Positions 17,663 through 26,665 of a DNA stretch of 63,154 nt are shown piece by piece. The translations under genes were made by a program, and so were the position numbers. The number at the start of each line of letters is the position of its first letter. Position 1 is the stretch's first letter. The DNA is from Streptomyces brasiliensis (GTDB taxonomy: Bacteria; Actinomycetota; Actinomycetes; Streptomycetales; Streptomycetaceae). Under the pieces are notes generated by a model. The model had not been told where the DNA came from, made no database searches, and saw nothing but the letters and a program-made list of their open reading frames with translations. The stretch covers positions 1 through 63,154 of the forward strand of contig NZ_BMQA01000043.1 of the NCBI RefSeq assembly GCF_014647875.1, written 5' to 3'.

Positions 17663-19039
17663 TCAGTTCTCCTCCTCGGCGGCGACGGCGGCGCGCATCG
17701 TCTCGAGCCAGTAGCTGTGCTGAACCGGGTAGAGGCCCTCGTCCTCGTTGCGCTTGCCGGCCGAGACGACGCCCGGCATGTCGAGCGCGGTCGCGACCTC
17801 GTCGGGGCCCGTGACCCAGTGCTCGGCGCCGCGGCTCATGTCGTTCCACGGGGCTGCGGTGGCGCGGAAGGTCAGCTGGCAGGAGCGGAACTCCTCGAGA
17901 TCGTCCGGGGTCGCCATGCCGGAGGCGTTGAAGAAGTCCTCGTACTGCCGGATCCGCCAGGCCCGCGACTCAGCACTCTCCCCCTTCGGGGCGATGCAGT
18001 AGATGGTGACCTCGGTCTTGTCCGGCGCGATCGGCCGGAAGTGGCGGATCTGGGTGGAGAACTGGTCCATCAGATACACGTTGGGATAGACGCAGAGGTT
18101 GCGGGAGCCCGTCACCATGAACTCGCCCTTGGCCTCGCCGTAGGTCTGCTTCAGCTCCTCCATCCGGTCCCACAGAGGCCGGTCCTGGGGGTTGGCCGCC
18201 CAGGTCCACAGGCACAGGTGGCCGTTCGGGTAGGACCAGTAGCCGCCTCCGGACTTGCCCCAGCTGCCGGCGTCCAGGGTCTTGGTGGCGTTCGTCGACT
18301 CGCCCGTGTTGCGGCGCGAGGTGGTGGCCGCGTAGTTCCAGTGCGTGGCGGTGACGTGATAGCCGTCGGCACCGTTCTCGGCCTGGACCTTCCAGTTCCC
18401 GTCGTAGGTGTAGGTGGAAGAGCCCCGGAGCACCTCCAGACCGTCCGGCGACTGGTCGACCAGCATGTCGATGACCTTCGTCGCGTCGCCCAGGTGCTCG
18501 GAGAGCTCCACGACGTCGGGGTTGAGGCTGCCGAACAGGAAGCCCCGGTAGGAGTCGAAGCGGGCGACCTTGGTGAGGTTGTGCGAGCCGTCGGTGTCGA
18601 AGCTGTCCGGGTAGCCGGCGCCGTCCGGGTCCTTGACCTTGAGCAGGGTGCCGTCGTTGCGGAACGTCCAGCCGTGGAAGGGACAGGTCAACGTGGTGCG
18701 GTTGTCGGTCTTCCTACGGCACAGCATGGCGCCGCGGTGCGCACAGGCATTGATCAGCAGGTGCAGCCGGCCGTCCTTGTCACGGGTGATCACGACGGGC
18801 TGCCGGCCCATGTACGTCGTGAAGTAGTCGCCCGGCTCGGGCACCTGACTCTCGTGCGCGAGGTAGATCCAGTTGCCCTCGAAGATGTGCTTCATCTCCA
18901 GCTCGAAGAGGTCGTCATCGGTGAAGATCTGCCGGTTGGCGCGGATGACACCCGCCTCCCGGTCATCGACGACAGCCTGGTCCAGCAACTCGCTGACGCG
19001 GCGGTACGGGCCGATGCGACGCTCCAGCATCTCGGTCAT
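17663..19039 (-). CDS. benA: Benzoate 1,2-dioxygenase, large (alpha) subunit
   Basis: The 458-residue alpha subunit binds a Rieske 2Fe-2S cluster through cysteines 99 and 119 and histidines 101 and 122 (CAHRG, CPFHGW) and has the mononuclear-iron segment ENGADGYHVTATHWNY. It adds both atoms of oxygen to benzoate to give the 1,2-cis-diol. The ATG at 19039 is chosen because GGAGG lies 5 bases upstream; a frame start nine codons earlier lacks one. First gene of the leftward operon benA-benB-benCD-LAL regulator-benE, divergent from a LysR gene. Confidence 0.93.
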   Translation of the reverse strand: MTEMLERRIGPYRRVSELLDQAVVDDREAGVIRANRQIFTDDDLFELEMKHIFEGNWIYLAHESQVPEPGDYFTTYMGRQPVVITRDKDGRLHLLINACAHRGAMLCRRKTDNRTTLTCPFHGWTFRNDGTLLKVKDPDGAGYPDSFDTDGSHNLTKVARFDSYRGFLFGSLNPDVVELSEHLGDATKVIDMLVDQSPDGLEVLRGSSTYTYDGNWKVQAENGADGYHVTATHWNYAATTSRRNTGESTNATKTLDAGSWGKSGGGYWSYPNGHLCLWTWAANPQDRPLWDRMEELKQTYGEAKGEFMVTGSRNLCVYPNVYLMDQFSTQIRHFRPIAPDKTEVTIYCIAPKGESAESRAWRIRQYEDFFNASGMATPDDLEEFRSCQLTFRATAAPWNDMSRGAEHWVTGPDEVATALDMPGVVSAGKRNEDEGLYPVQHSYWLETMRAAVAAEEEN

Positions 19040-19142
19040 GGTGACCTCCAGGAAAATAGGTGGCATCGACTGGGTTGAATCGACCGTCGCATCACTATGG
19101 CGAGCGTCGTACCCGGTAAATGCCTAGTCCTGACCTGGCAAT

Positions 19143-19169
19143 CGATTAATAAGCAGCCACTCATAATCG
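19143..19169. promoter_or_regulatory. Putative LysR operator between benA and catR
   Basis: An inverted repeat CGATTA-N15-TAATCG sits in the AT-rich 19135-19180 stretch between the divergent benA and LysR genes. The position suits control of both directions. Confidence 0.45.
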
Positions 19170-19274
19170 AGTCGAAACATGTCTTTGTCCCCTATGGATG
19201 CCCGACCTACTGTGATGGGCACGGCTTGGCGTCACTGGGACTCCAGCCGATCTACCGACCTGAGGACGGGCGCC

Positions 19275-20183
19275 ATGGACCTGCGGCACCTGCGCTACTT
19301 CACCGCCGTGGCCGAGACCTGCCACTTCGGGCGTGCCGCAGAGCGCCTCCACGTCGCCCAGCCCGCGCTCTCGCAGGCGATCCGTCAGCTGGAGGCCGAG
19401 CTCGGCGTCACGCTGTTCAACCGCACCACGCGACAGGTCTCGCTCACCCCTGCCGGTGAGTTCCTCCAGACCGAGGCGGCCCGCATCCTGGGCGCCCTGG
19501 ACGACAGCCTGCGCGGCGTACGGCGGATCGCGGCCGGACGGCACGGCCTGCTGCGCCTGGGCCTGACAGGCACGTCGTCGTTCTCGCATCTGCCCCGGAT
19601 CGCCCGGCTGCTCAAGCGCGAGCTGCCCGGTGTGGCGCTGGAGATCCACGCCGACCTGCTCACCCCCGAGCAGTGCGACGCGCTGCGCGCCGGCACGATC
19701 GACCTCGGCGTGCTCCGGCCGCCCGCGGCGGGTGAGGGCATCGAGCTGAGCCTGCTCGACGAAGAGCCGCTGGTCCTGGCCGTGCCCGCCGATCACCGTC
19801 TCGTGGCCGAGCCCATCATCGCGATGGCCGACCTGCGCGCCGAGCCGTTCATCCTCTACGACGCTCGCCAGTCGGTGGTCAACGACGCGGTCACGCGCGC
19901 CTGCCGTACCGCCGGGTTCGTGCCCCACCGCGAACACGCGGCACCCGGCACCTCCGTCCTGTTGGCGCTGGTGGCCGCCGGCCTCGGGGTCTCACTCGCC
20001 CCGGCCGGCGTCCGCTCCCTCCCCCTGGACGGCGTCGTCTTCCGCGATGTCGCCGACGCGGGCTCGGTGGGCCTCGCGCTTGGGCGCCGCGCCGACGAGG
20101 ACAACCCGCTCGTCAACGCCGTCGTCGCACTGCTGACCGCCACGTCCGGCGCGGCCTCCGTCCCTACCGAGGAGCCTGCATGA
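19275..20183 (+). CDS. catR: LysR-family regulator of catechol genes
   Basis: The 302-residue LysR protein has an N-terminal winged helix-turn-helix (MDLRHLRYFTAVAETCHF, AQPALSQAIRQLEAELG) and an effector domain from about residue 90. The ATG at 19275 aligns with the normal LysR N-terminus and is preceded by GAGGACGGG; the frame extends upstream to 19179 without family resemblance. The stop overlaps the catB start by 4 bases, which is unusual because catR is more often divergent from catB; here the regulator is cotranscribed with its probable targets, and the divergent partner is benA. Cis,cis-muconate is the usual inducer of CatR. Confidence 0.82.
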   Translation: MDLRHLRYFTAVAETCHFGRAAERLHVAQPALSQAIRQLEAELGVTLFNRTTRQVSLTPAGEFLQTEAARILGALDDSLRGVRRIAAGRHGLLRLGLTGTSSFSHLPRIARLLKRELPGVALEIHADLLTPEQCDALRAGTIDLGVLRPPAAGEGIELSLLDEEPLVLAVPADHRLVAEPIIAMADLRAEPFILYDARQSVVNDAVTRACRTAGFVPHREHAAPGTSVLLALVAAGLGVSLAPAGVRSLPLDGVVFRDVADAGSVGLALGRRADEDNPLVNAVVALLTATSGAASVPTEEPA

Positions 20184-21289
20184 AGATCGTCCGGGTCGAG
20201 GCGATCCCGTTCTCCATCCCCTACCTCAAGCCGCTGAAGTTCGCCTCCGGCGAGGTGCACGCGGCCGAGCACGTGCTCGTCCGGGTCCACACCGACGACG
20301 GGATCGTCGGCGTCGCCGAGGCGCCGCCCCGGCCCTTCACCTACGGCGAGACCCAGCAGGGCATCGTGGCGGTCATCGAGAACGTCTTCGCCGCGCAGAT
20401 CGTCGGCCTGACGCTCCTCCAGCGCGAGGTCGCCCACCAGCGGATGCGCCGCACGATCGGCAACCCCACCGCGAAGTCGGCGATCGACATGGCCATCTGG
20501 GACGCGCTCGGTCAGACGCTGGGCCAGTCGGTCAGCAATCTGCTCGGCGGCTACACCGACCGGATGCGGGTCAGCCACATGCTGGGCTTCGAGGAGCCGC
20601 AGAAGATGGTGGCCGAGGCCGAGCGGATGCGCTCCACGTACGGCATCACCACCTTCAAGGTGAAGGTGGGCCGGCACCCGGTCTCGCTCGACACCGCGGT
20701 GGTGCGCGCGCTGCGGGAGCACTTCGGTGCCGAGGCGGAGCTGTACGTCGACGGCAACCGCGGCTGGTCGCCGGCGGAGTCGGCCGCAGCGATGCGCGAG
20801 ATGGCGGACCTCGCCCTGCTCTTCGCCGAGGAGCTCTGCCCCGCCGACGACGTCCTGGGCCGCCGCTGGCTGGTCGCTCAGACCACGGTGCCCTCGATCG
20901 CCGACGAGTCCGCGACCACGCCCGCCGAGGTCACCCGGGAAATCCTCGGGGGATCGGCGACGGCCGTCTCGATCAAGACGGCGCGCACCGGGTTCACCGT
21001 CTCTCAGCGCGTGCACCACCTGGCCGAGGGGCTCGGCATCGAGGCCGTCATCGGCAACCAGATCGACGGCCAACTCGGCACCGCGTGCGCGGTCACGTTC
21101 GCGGCGGCCTACCAGCTGACTTCGCGCCGCGCCGGGGAGCTGTCCAACTTCCTCGACATGAGCGACGACCTGCTCGCCGAACCGCTCCAGATCCGTGACG
21201 GCCACCTGCGCGTGCCGTCCGGACCCGGCCTCGGCGTCGCGATCGACCCCGACAAGCTCGCCCGCTACCGCACCGACGGTCGGGCCTGA
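20180..21289 (+). CDS. catB: Muconate cycloisomerase
   Basis: The 369-residue enolase-superfamily enzyme has the KxK catalytic pair at residues 160 and 162 (FKVKVGRHP), metal ligands in VDGNRGW, LFAEELC and SIADES, and the second lysine in AVSIKTART. It converts cis,cis-muconate to muconolactone. The length is typical. It overlaps the LysR gene (ATGA), and catA follows after 52 bp. Confidence 0.9.
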   Translation: MKIVRVEAIPFSIPYLKPLKFASGEVHAAEHVLVRVHTDDGIVGVAEAPPRPFTYGETQQGIVAVIENVFAAQIVGLTLLQREVAHQRMRRTIGNPTAKSAIDMAIWDALGQTLGQSVSNLLGGYTDRMRVSHMLGFEEPQKMVAEAERMRSTYGITTFKVKVGRHPVSLDTAVVRALREHFGAEAELYVDGNRGWSPAESAAAMREMADLALLFAEELCPADDVLGRRWLVAQTTVPSIADESATTPAEVTREILGGSATAVSIKTARTGFTVSQRVHHLAEGLGIEAVIGNQIDGQLGTACAVTFAAAYQLTSRRAGELSNFLDMSDDLLAEPLQIRDGHLRVPSGPGLGVAIDPDKLARYRTDGRA

Positions 21290-21341
21290 TCCACCACCGG
21301 CCCCCCTGGGGCCGAGAAGAACAAGCGACAGGAGAAGCACC

Positions 21342-22202
21342 ATGACCTCTGAGGTTGCTAGCGCCGCCGCCTCCGGCGCCAACGCCACCGCGCGCTTCCA
21401 GAACGACAAGTCTCCCTACGAGGCGGTCAAGGACGTGCCGAAGGAGCGCGTCGACAAGCTCGCGCGCCGCGTGCTCGAGGCCGTCCACGCCACCATCCGC
21501 GAGGAGAACGTCACCTACGCCGAGTACAACGCTCTCAAGGCGTGGCTGATCCAGGTCGGGCTCGACGGCGAGTGGCCGCTCTTCCTGGACGTCTGGGTCG
21601 AGCACGTGGTCGAGGAGGTCGCCACCTCCGACCGCCAGGGCAACAAGGGCACCATCGAGGGCCCGTACTACGTCCCGGACTCGCCAGTGATCTCCGACGA
21701 GAAGGGTGTCGGCACCGTCCCGACGCGCGAGGGCGAGGGGGGCACGCCGCTCACCTGGACCGGCACCGTCACCGCGGTCGACGGCACCGCCCTGTCCGAC
21801 GCGAAGGTCGAGATCTGGCACGCCGACGACGACGGCTTCTACAGCCAGTTCGCCCCCAACCTGCCGGAGTGGAACCTGCGTGGCACGAACCACGTCGGCC
21901 CCGACGGCTCCTTCGAGATCCACACCGTCCAGCCCGCGCCGTACCAGATTCCGACCGACGGTGCCTGCGGTGCGCTCATCGGGGCGGCCGGGTGGCACGC
22001 CTGGCGCCCGGCCCACATCCACGTCAAGGTCTCCGCTCCGGGCTACCAGCTGCTCACCGCGCAGCTCTACTTCCCCGGCGACGCCCACAACGACGACGAC
22101 ATCGCCTCGGCGGTGAAGCCGGAACTGCTGCTCGACCCGCAGCAGCAGGCCGACGGCTCGGCGACCGTGGCGTACTCCTTCGTCCTCGACCCGGAGGCCT
22201 GA
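21342..22202 (+). CDS. catA: Catechol 1,2-dioxygenase
   Basis: The 286-residue intradiol dioxygenase has all four iron ligands: tyrosine 110 (EGPYYVPDSP), tyrosine 201 (APYQIPTDG), and histidines 225 and 227 (RPAHIHVKV). An N-terminal helical dimerisation region precedes the core. It opens catechol to cis,cis-muconate. The ATG at 21342 follows GGAGAAG; the frame extends upstream but without family resemblance. Confidence 0.93.
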   Translation: MTSEVASAAASGANATARFQNDKSPYEAVKDVPKERVDKLARRVLEAVHATIREENVTYAEYNALKAWLIQVGLDGEWPLFLDVWVEHVVEEVATSDRQGNKGTIEGPYYVPDSPVISDEKGVGTVPTREGEGGTPLTWTGTVTAVDGTALSDAKVEIWHADDDGFYSQFAPNLPEWNLRGTNHVGPDGSFEIHTVQPAPYQIPTDGACGALIGAAGWHAWRPAHIHVKVSAPGYQLLTAQLYFPGDAHNDDDIASAVKPELLLDPQQQADGSATVAYSFVLDPEA

Positions 22203-22484
22203 GTGCTCTTCCATGTGCGGATGGACGTGCGGATCCCGCACGATCTCGACCCCAAGGTCCGGGCTGCGACCGTCGCCCGGGAGAAGGCGTACTCGCAGGA
22301 GCTGCAGCGGGCCGGCAAGTGGCCCCACATCTGGCGGATCGTCGGCGAGTACTCGAACTACTCGATCTTCGAGGTCGAGTCGGGCGACGAGCTCCACCAG
22401 ATCCTGTCCGATCTGCCGCTGTTCCCCTACATGGACATCGCGGTGACGCCGCTGGCGACGCACCCGTCCGACATCAACGGATAG
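22203..22484 (+). CDS. catC: Muconolactone delta-isomerase
   Basis: The 93-residue protein matches the muconolactone isomerase family end to end (MLFHVRMDVRIPHDLD, WRIVGEYSNYSIFEV, LPLFPYMDIAVTPLA). The enzyme isomerises muconolactone to 3-oxoadipate enol-lactone. The GTG start directly follows the catA stop, and the A of the family alignment confirms this start. A strong hairpin follows 14 bases after the stop. Confidence 0.93.
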   Translation: MLFHVRMDVRIPHDLDPKVRAATVAREKAYSQELQRAGKWPHIWRIVGEYSNYSIFEVESGDELHQILSDLPLFPYMDIAVTPLATHPSDING

Positions 22485-22497
22485 CCCTCTGCCACCA

Positions 22498-22537
22498 CGG
22501 GGCTGCTCGACCGGCACGGCCCGGTCGAGCAGCCCCG
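22498..22537 (+). terminator. Strong hairpin after catC
   Basis: Two 17-bp arms (22498-22514 and 22521-22537) pair perfectly around a 6-base loop. There is no T-run, as is common for actinobacterial terminators. It lies between catC and the monooxygenase, so it may end or attenuate the cat transcript. Confidence 0.75.
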
Positions 22538-22586
22538 CTCCCTTCCCCCCACCTCTCCCTGAGCCTCGGACGAAAGACAACTCCGC

Positions 22587-23804
22587 ATGAGCACCGCCGC
22601 CCACTCCACGACACCTCGGATCGCCATCGTCGGCGCCGGCATCGGCGGGCTGACCCTCGCCCTGGAGCTACGCCGCAAGGGATGGGAGGTGCACCTCTAC
22701 GAACAGGCCGAGGAGCTGCGCGAAGTCGGCGCCGCCGTCGCACTCTCGGCCAATTCGGTGCGCTATCTGCAAGCGCGGCTCGACCTCACCCAGCCGCTCG
22801 CCGCGGCGGCGGCCGACGTGGACGGTCTGGTCTTCCGCTCCGGACGCACCGGCGACGTGGTCGGTCGGGTGCTCTCGCGTGCTGACTACCACCAGCGCTG
22901 TGGAGCGCCGTACTACGGCATCCACCGAGCCGACCTTCAGGCGATCCTGCTCGGCGCGCTCGCCGGCCCGGACGCGGGGAGCGGGGTGGAGGGTCTGCAC
23001 CTCAAGAAGCGGCTCGTCGACATCGACGACTCCGGCGCGCGGGCCCGGCTCCACTTCGCCGACGGCTCCTCGGCCGAAGCCGATCTCGTGATCGGAGCCG
23101 ACGGCGCCCGCTCGACCGTACGCCGCCTCCTGCTCGGCTACGACGACGCACTGTACTCCGGCTCGTCGGCCTGGCGTGGCATCGTGCCGGCCGACAAGCT
23201 CGATCTGCTGCCCGACCCGGAGGCGATCCAGTTCTGGATGGGGCCCGGCGGCCACCTGCTGCACTACCCGATCGGCAACGGTGACCAGAACTTCTTCCTC
23301 GTCCGGCGCACACCGATGCCTTGGTACGCCTCCAGCTGGGTGACACCGGTCGAGCGCGAGGGCGAACACCTCACGATGTTCGCCGAGTGGCACCCGGCGA
23401 TCGTGCAGATGATCAGTGCCGTCCCGGTCACCGAGCGCTGGGCGCTCTTTCACCGCCCGCCCTTGGAATCGTGGTCGAAGGGCCGGGTGACCCTGCTCGG
23501 CGATGCCGCGCATGCGATGGTCCCCCACCACGGTCAGGGTGCGAACCAGTCGATCGAGGACGCCATCGTCCTCGCCGACTGTCTCCTGGCCGACAGCGAC
23601 TGGGAGGAGGCCCGCGCACGCTATGAACAGCTACGACATGCCCGGACCCGCCGCGTGCAGACGGCATCGATCACCACAGGCGACGTCCTGCATCTGCCCG
23701 ACGGTGAGGCGCAGCGCCGGCGCGACGCGCGGCTGGCCGCCCCGGACGCGTTCGAACGGCACCTCGCCTGGATCCATGCTTTCCACGCCGCTGGAGAGGC
23801 ATGA
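22587..23804 (+). CDS. FAD-dependent aromatic monooxygenase (salicylate-hydroxylase-like)
   Basis: The 405-residue class A flavoprotein hydroxylase has the dinucleotide motif IVGAGIGGLTLALEL at residues 14-28, a mid-chain DLVIGADGARSTVRR (DG motif) and LLGDAAHAMVPHHGQGANQS (second FAD motif). The family covers salicylate 1-hydroxylase and 3-hydroxybenzoate 6-hydroxylase. Next to catABC, conversion of salicylate to catechol fits best, because no gentisate genes are present; substrate is inference. It starts 49 bases after the hairpin. Confidence 0.75.
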   Translation: MSTAAHSTTPRIAIVGAGIGGLTLALELRRKGWEVHLYEQAEELREVGAAVALSANSVRYLQARLDLTQPLAAAAADVDGLVFRSGRTGDVVGRVLSRADYHQRCGAPYYGIHRADLQAILLGALAGPDAGSGVEGLHLKKRLVDIDDSGARARLHFADGSSAEADLVIGADGARSTVRRLLLGYDDALYSGSSAWRGIVPADKLDLLPDPEAIQFWMGPGGHLLHYPIGNGDQNFFLVRRTPMPWYASSWVTPVEREGEHLTMFAEWHPAIVQMISAVPVTERWALFHRPPLESWSKGRVTLLGDAAHAMVPHHGQGANQSIEDAIVLADCLLADSDWEEARARYEQLRHARTRRVQTASITTGDVLHLPDGEAQRRRDARLAAPDAFERHLAWIHAFHAAGEA

Positions 23805-24107
23805 GGGGCTCCCCGCGCTCGCCCCGGCCCGGCAGAAGCCGCTGCTGCGCCGGGGCACGGTACCCAGCACCCGCTGGACAGATCTCGGGCATGAAACCCC
23901 CCTCACTGTCAGGCGATTCAGCAGTCACAACGAGCACCGAGCGACCGGCGCCAACCCTGCCAGCCAACCGCAGGACGGGCGCCTCAACCGGGCCTAGGCC
24001 GTCCGCCAGCGTCCCGGCCCCCTGTCGGCGGGCGTGCATCCTCTTGAGCAGCCGGACGTGATGTGGGGATGATGACACGGAAGGCCCTGTGTGAAGGGGG
24101 CACCGGC
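23805..24107. other. Intergenic region between catabolic genes and the SMC operon
   Basis: No credible gene is seen in about 300 bases. It should contain the promoter of the SMC-like operon. A GAAGGGGG ribosome-binding site lies at its right end. Confidence 0.5.
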
Positions 24108-25412
24108 GTGAGTCCCGTGCACGACGACACCCATGTTGACGCAGACCGGCGGCTGAGCGACGCACAGCAGTCGGACAACCTGCGGACGTTTGTGGGGGCG
24201 GCTGCCCGGCACAGTGGGGGCACGGTCACCGATCGTGTGCATCTGCGGATCACCCGGGATATCGCGGAAGGATTCGCTGCTCACAGCGCTCAGGGCGGGG
24301 CTACGAAGACCCAGGTGTGGGAGTGGATCACGCAGCACGCCTCTCCCGCCTATTCAATGGAGGCATTCGAGTCCCGGTGGGAAGTCTTCGAGAGCGAGCG
24401 GCTCATTCGTCCCCACCGGTCCAAGAAGCACCAGTTGCGGCACTCCTTCCATCCGCTCGGCACGGTCTTCCTCATGATCTGCGACCGGCTGGAAAGCCGC
24501 GGCGGCATCGATGAGCTGATCGCCCTGCTGGACCGTACGCAGGAACTTCTCGACCGCGACCACCCCGACCGTGAGGCGGTCGCCCACAACATCGTGTTCT
24601 GCCAGTGGGTGTTCCAGACGTTCGCCGTGCAGCTGGAAGCGCTGGTTCTCGACGGCACGCTGAAGGAGCTGATGGAGGACCAGTGGCAGTACCACCATCA
24701 GGACCTGGACCAGCGGGTCCTGCGCCTGAATCACGATGTGAACCGCCACTTCCCGAAGGACGTCGACCTCGCCCACAAGGCTTTCGTCATGGTCGAGGCC
24801 GAGCAGCGGTACGCTCACTGGGCCGCACAGGCTCTGCTGCGTGTACTGGACCGCGCCGGGACGACACTGGACTTCGATGTCCTGTCGGCCGAGGAGTACC
24901 TGGAGGCTGCCCGGAACGCCCCGCCGGAGCAGCTCGCGGAGGCCGGCCTCGCGCTGGTGGCGGATGCGCCGCAGGTCTGGCTCGACGCCGGGGCTGTCGT
25001 GGACGCCTTGGAGGCGTTCGTGCCTCGTCACCGGGTGCGCTACCGGCCCCCGGTGCCCGAGGGCTCTGCCGACCGGGATCCGTTCGGCGCGGTGGCCGAG
25101 CGCGCGGCACGGGAACGGGCACGGCGCGAGCGGGCCGCCGACCGCATGCTCCTGGAGCAGGACCGGGCCGAGATGACGGAGGAGTTGCGTCGCTCGCGGT
25201 GGCCGCGAGCCGTCCGGCTCCTTACCGACCTGATCATGCTCGATGCCGATCCCCACGCCCCGTACCGGTTGGAGATGGGCACCGAGCTGATCATCGACCG
25301 CGAGGCGTGGGTGACCCACCTGCACCCGGTCACGGTGCACCGTACACACACCCCGGCGGTCCCTCGGTCGCCGGCCCTGGTGGCAAGCGAGCAAGGTGAT
25401 GAAGAACCCTGA
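24108..25412 (+). CDS. SMC-operon protein 1: large kleisin-like (MukF/JetA-like) candidate
   Basis: This 434-residue protein is not a family I can name. The N-terminal 110 residues look like a winged helix (TKTQVWEWITQ, then FESRWEVFESERLIRPHRS). The middle is long and helical (residues about 120-280, rich in Leu/Glu/Arg), then comes a charged linker with RERARRERAADRMLLEQDRA, and a C-terminal segment (about 365-425) could be a second winged helix. That architecture and size resemble MukF/MksF kleisins, which bridge SMC heads; this is inference. GTG at 24108 is chosen over upstream starts at 24063 or 24069 because GAAGGGGG lies 7 bases before it. Its end overlaps the next gene by 14 bases. 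Confidence 0.6.
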   Translation: MSPVHDDTHVDADRRLSDAQQSDNLRTFVGAAARHSGGTVTDRVHLRITRDIAEGFAAHSAQGGATKTQVWEWITQHASPAYSMEAFESRWEVFESERLIRPHRSKKHQLRHSFHPLGTVFLMICDRLESRGGIDELIALLDRTQELLDRDHPDREAVAHNIVFCQWVFQTFAVQLEALVLDGTLKELMEDQWQYHHQDLDQRVLRLNHDVNRHFPKDVDLAHKAFVMVEAEQRYAHWAAQALLRVLDRAGTTLDFDVLSAEEYLEAARNAPPEQLAEAGLALVADAPQVWLDAGAVVDALEAFVPRHRVRYRPPVPEGSADRDPFGAVAERAARERARRERAADRMLLEQDRAEMTEELRRSRWPRAVRLLTDLIMLDADPHAPYRLEMGTELIIDREAWVTHLHPVTVHRTHTPAVPRSPALVASEQGDEEP

Positions 25413-26016
25413 CGCGGCGCTGGTCCTCGCCGCCGCCCGGGCAAGCGGCGCACTCCCCCGTGACCGTCTTCCGGCGAGCCTTGTGGCGCAGGCCGACGAG
25501 GTGGCTCATGTCGCAGGGCGCAGTCTGGTGGAGTGCGACGGCCCGTGGCCCACACCGGCCGGTGCCGTCGGCCCTCCGGGCCCGACCGGCCGTGCACTCG
25601 TGCTGGGCTGGTCGGAGACTCCGGTTCCCGAGGAACTGGGCACCTACCCCGTCACCCGGCTCACCCAGACCCAGACGTTCACCTTTGCCCTGTGTCTGGC
25701 CCAGGCATGGCCGAACCCGAGCGAGCCCCTGTACCCGGGCCGTCCTTTCGAGCGGGCCGAGATCCTGGACGTGGCCGGTGACATCGGACTGGATGTGAAC
25801 TTCGCCAAGGCCGCGCTCGACGGCGAACTGCAATGGCTGTTGCTGATCGTCCGCGAAGGTCGCCGGCTGCGGCTGGGGCCGGCGGTGGCCGCGCTGCCCG
25901 ACACCTTCGCCGAGACCATGCGGCGCTTCCACGACCTGTTGCCGGGCCCCGACGTTGCTCCGCCGACGTGGGAGGCCGAGGAGGCCCCGCCGATGTGGGA
26001 GGACGAGGATGAATGA
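25399..26016 (+). CDS. SMC-operon protein 2: small winged-helix-like (MukE/JetB-like) candidate
   Basis: The 205-residue protein has a proline-glycine-rich loop near residues 50-65, then RLTQTQTFTFALCLAQAW, a helical AEILDVAGDIGLDVNFAKAA and a beta-rich QWLLLIVREGRRLRLG, consistent with a winged helix. It ends in an acidic tail (EAEEAPPMWEDEDE in part). The size matches MukE/MksE/JetB KITE subunits. ATG 25399 is directly after an in-frame GTG at 25396; both overlap gene 1. The 3-prime end overlaps gene 3 by 8 bases. Confidence 0.55.
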   Translation: MKNPDAALVLAAARASGALPRDRLPASLVAQADEVAHVAGRSLVECDGPWPTPAGAVGPPGPTGRALVLGWSETPVPEELGTYPVTRLTQTQTFTFALCLAQAWPNPSEPLYPGRPFERAEILDVAGDIGLDVNFAKAALDGELQWLLLIVREGRRLRLGPAVAALPDTFAETMRRFHDLLPGPDVAPPTWEAEEAPPMWEDEDE

Positions 26017-26665
26017 GGCGCCGCTCTCCGACCCCGACGAGGCACAGGTCCAGGCCGCCGTCGCCGCGGTGGAAACCACCGACGGGCTCGTGCCCCGCGA
26101 GGCGTTTCCCGCGCTGCAGAGCGATGCGCTGCGGGCGGTTGTCGCCCGCCGCCTGGCCGCGCTAGGTCGCGTGTTGCTGATCCGCGAGCACCCCGGGACG
26201 AAGGGCTTCACCAGCGGCTACGACGACAGCGTGGCCGAGCGCCTGGCCGCCGAGGGCATCGGGGTCCTGCCCCCTGTGGAGCGGGCGGTGCTGGTGTTGG
26301 TGCTGCTGCGTACAGTGGCGGCTCCCAGAGCCCGCGGCGTGCACGGCTCGGCTTCCTGGCTCACGGACGGGCCGGGTACCAGCGTCGAGGAGCTGTACGC
26401 CAACCCGCACTTCACCTACGAGCAGCTCCGTCCGGCGGTACGCCGCCTCAAGGCACGCCGCCTGCTGCGGGAGGGCTTCCACCGCACCCTGCTGCCCGGC
26501 CCGGCGCTGCTGCGTCTCACCGACGCACAGTCCGCCCGGCTGTGGGAGGACCTGGTACTGGTCACCCGGCCCGACTCCATGTACGCACGGGCCATCCGCC
26601 GGCGCCGCCGGGAGCAGCCGCATCCCGGCCGCGGGCCCGGCCCCTCGCACGAGACAGCACCATGA
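26009..26665 (+). CDS. SMC-operon protein 3: second small winged-helix-like protein
   Basis: The 218-residue protein starts at the ATG at 26009, with GGGAGGACGAGG just upstream inside gene 2. It is helical, with a probable winged helix at about residues 128-185 (SVEELYANPHFTYEQLRPAV, RRLKARRLLREG, LRLTDAQSARLWEDL) and a very basic tail (RAIRRRRRE). I do not recognise a family. It is not a JetD-type TOPRIM nuclease: no such motifs and half the size. A role as a second KITE-type subunit or DNA-binding loader is inference. Its stop overlaps the SMC start (ATGA). Confidence 0.55.
   Translation: MNEAPLSDPDEAQVQAAVAAVETTDGLVPREAFPALQSDALRAVVARRLAALGRVLLIREHPGTKGFTSGYDDSVAERLAAEGIGVLPPVERAVLVLVLLRTVAAPRARGVHGSASWLTDGPGTSVEELYANPHFTYEQLRPAVRRLKARRLLREGFHRTLLPGPALLRLTDAQSARLWEDLVLVTRPDSMYARAIRRRRREQPHPGRGPGPSHETAP

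Noticed and set aside
17600..19078. A 492-residue plus-strand open frame
   Set aside because: Antisense to benA, whose Rieske and iron motifs leave no doubt about the true strand.
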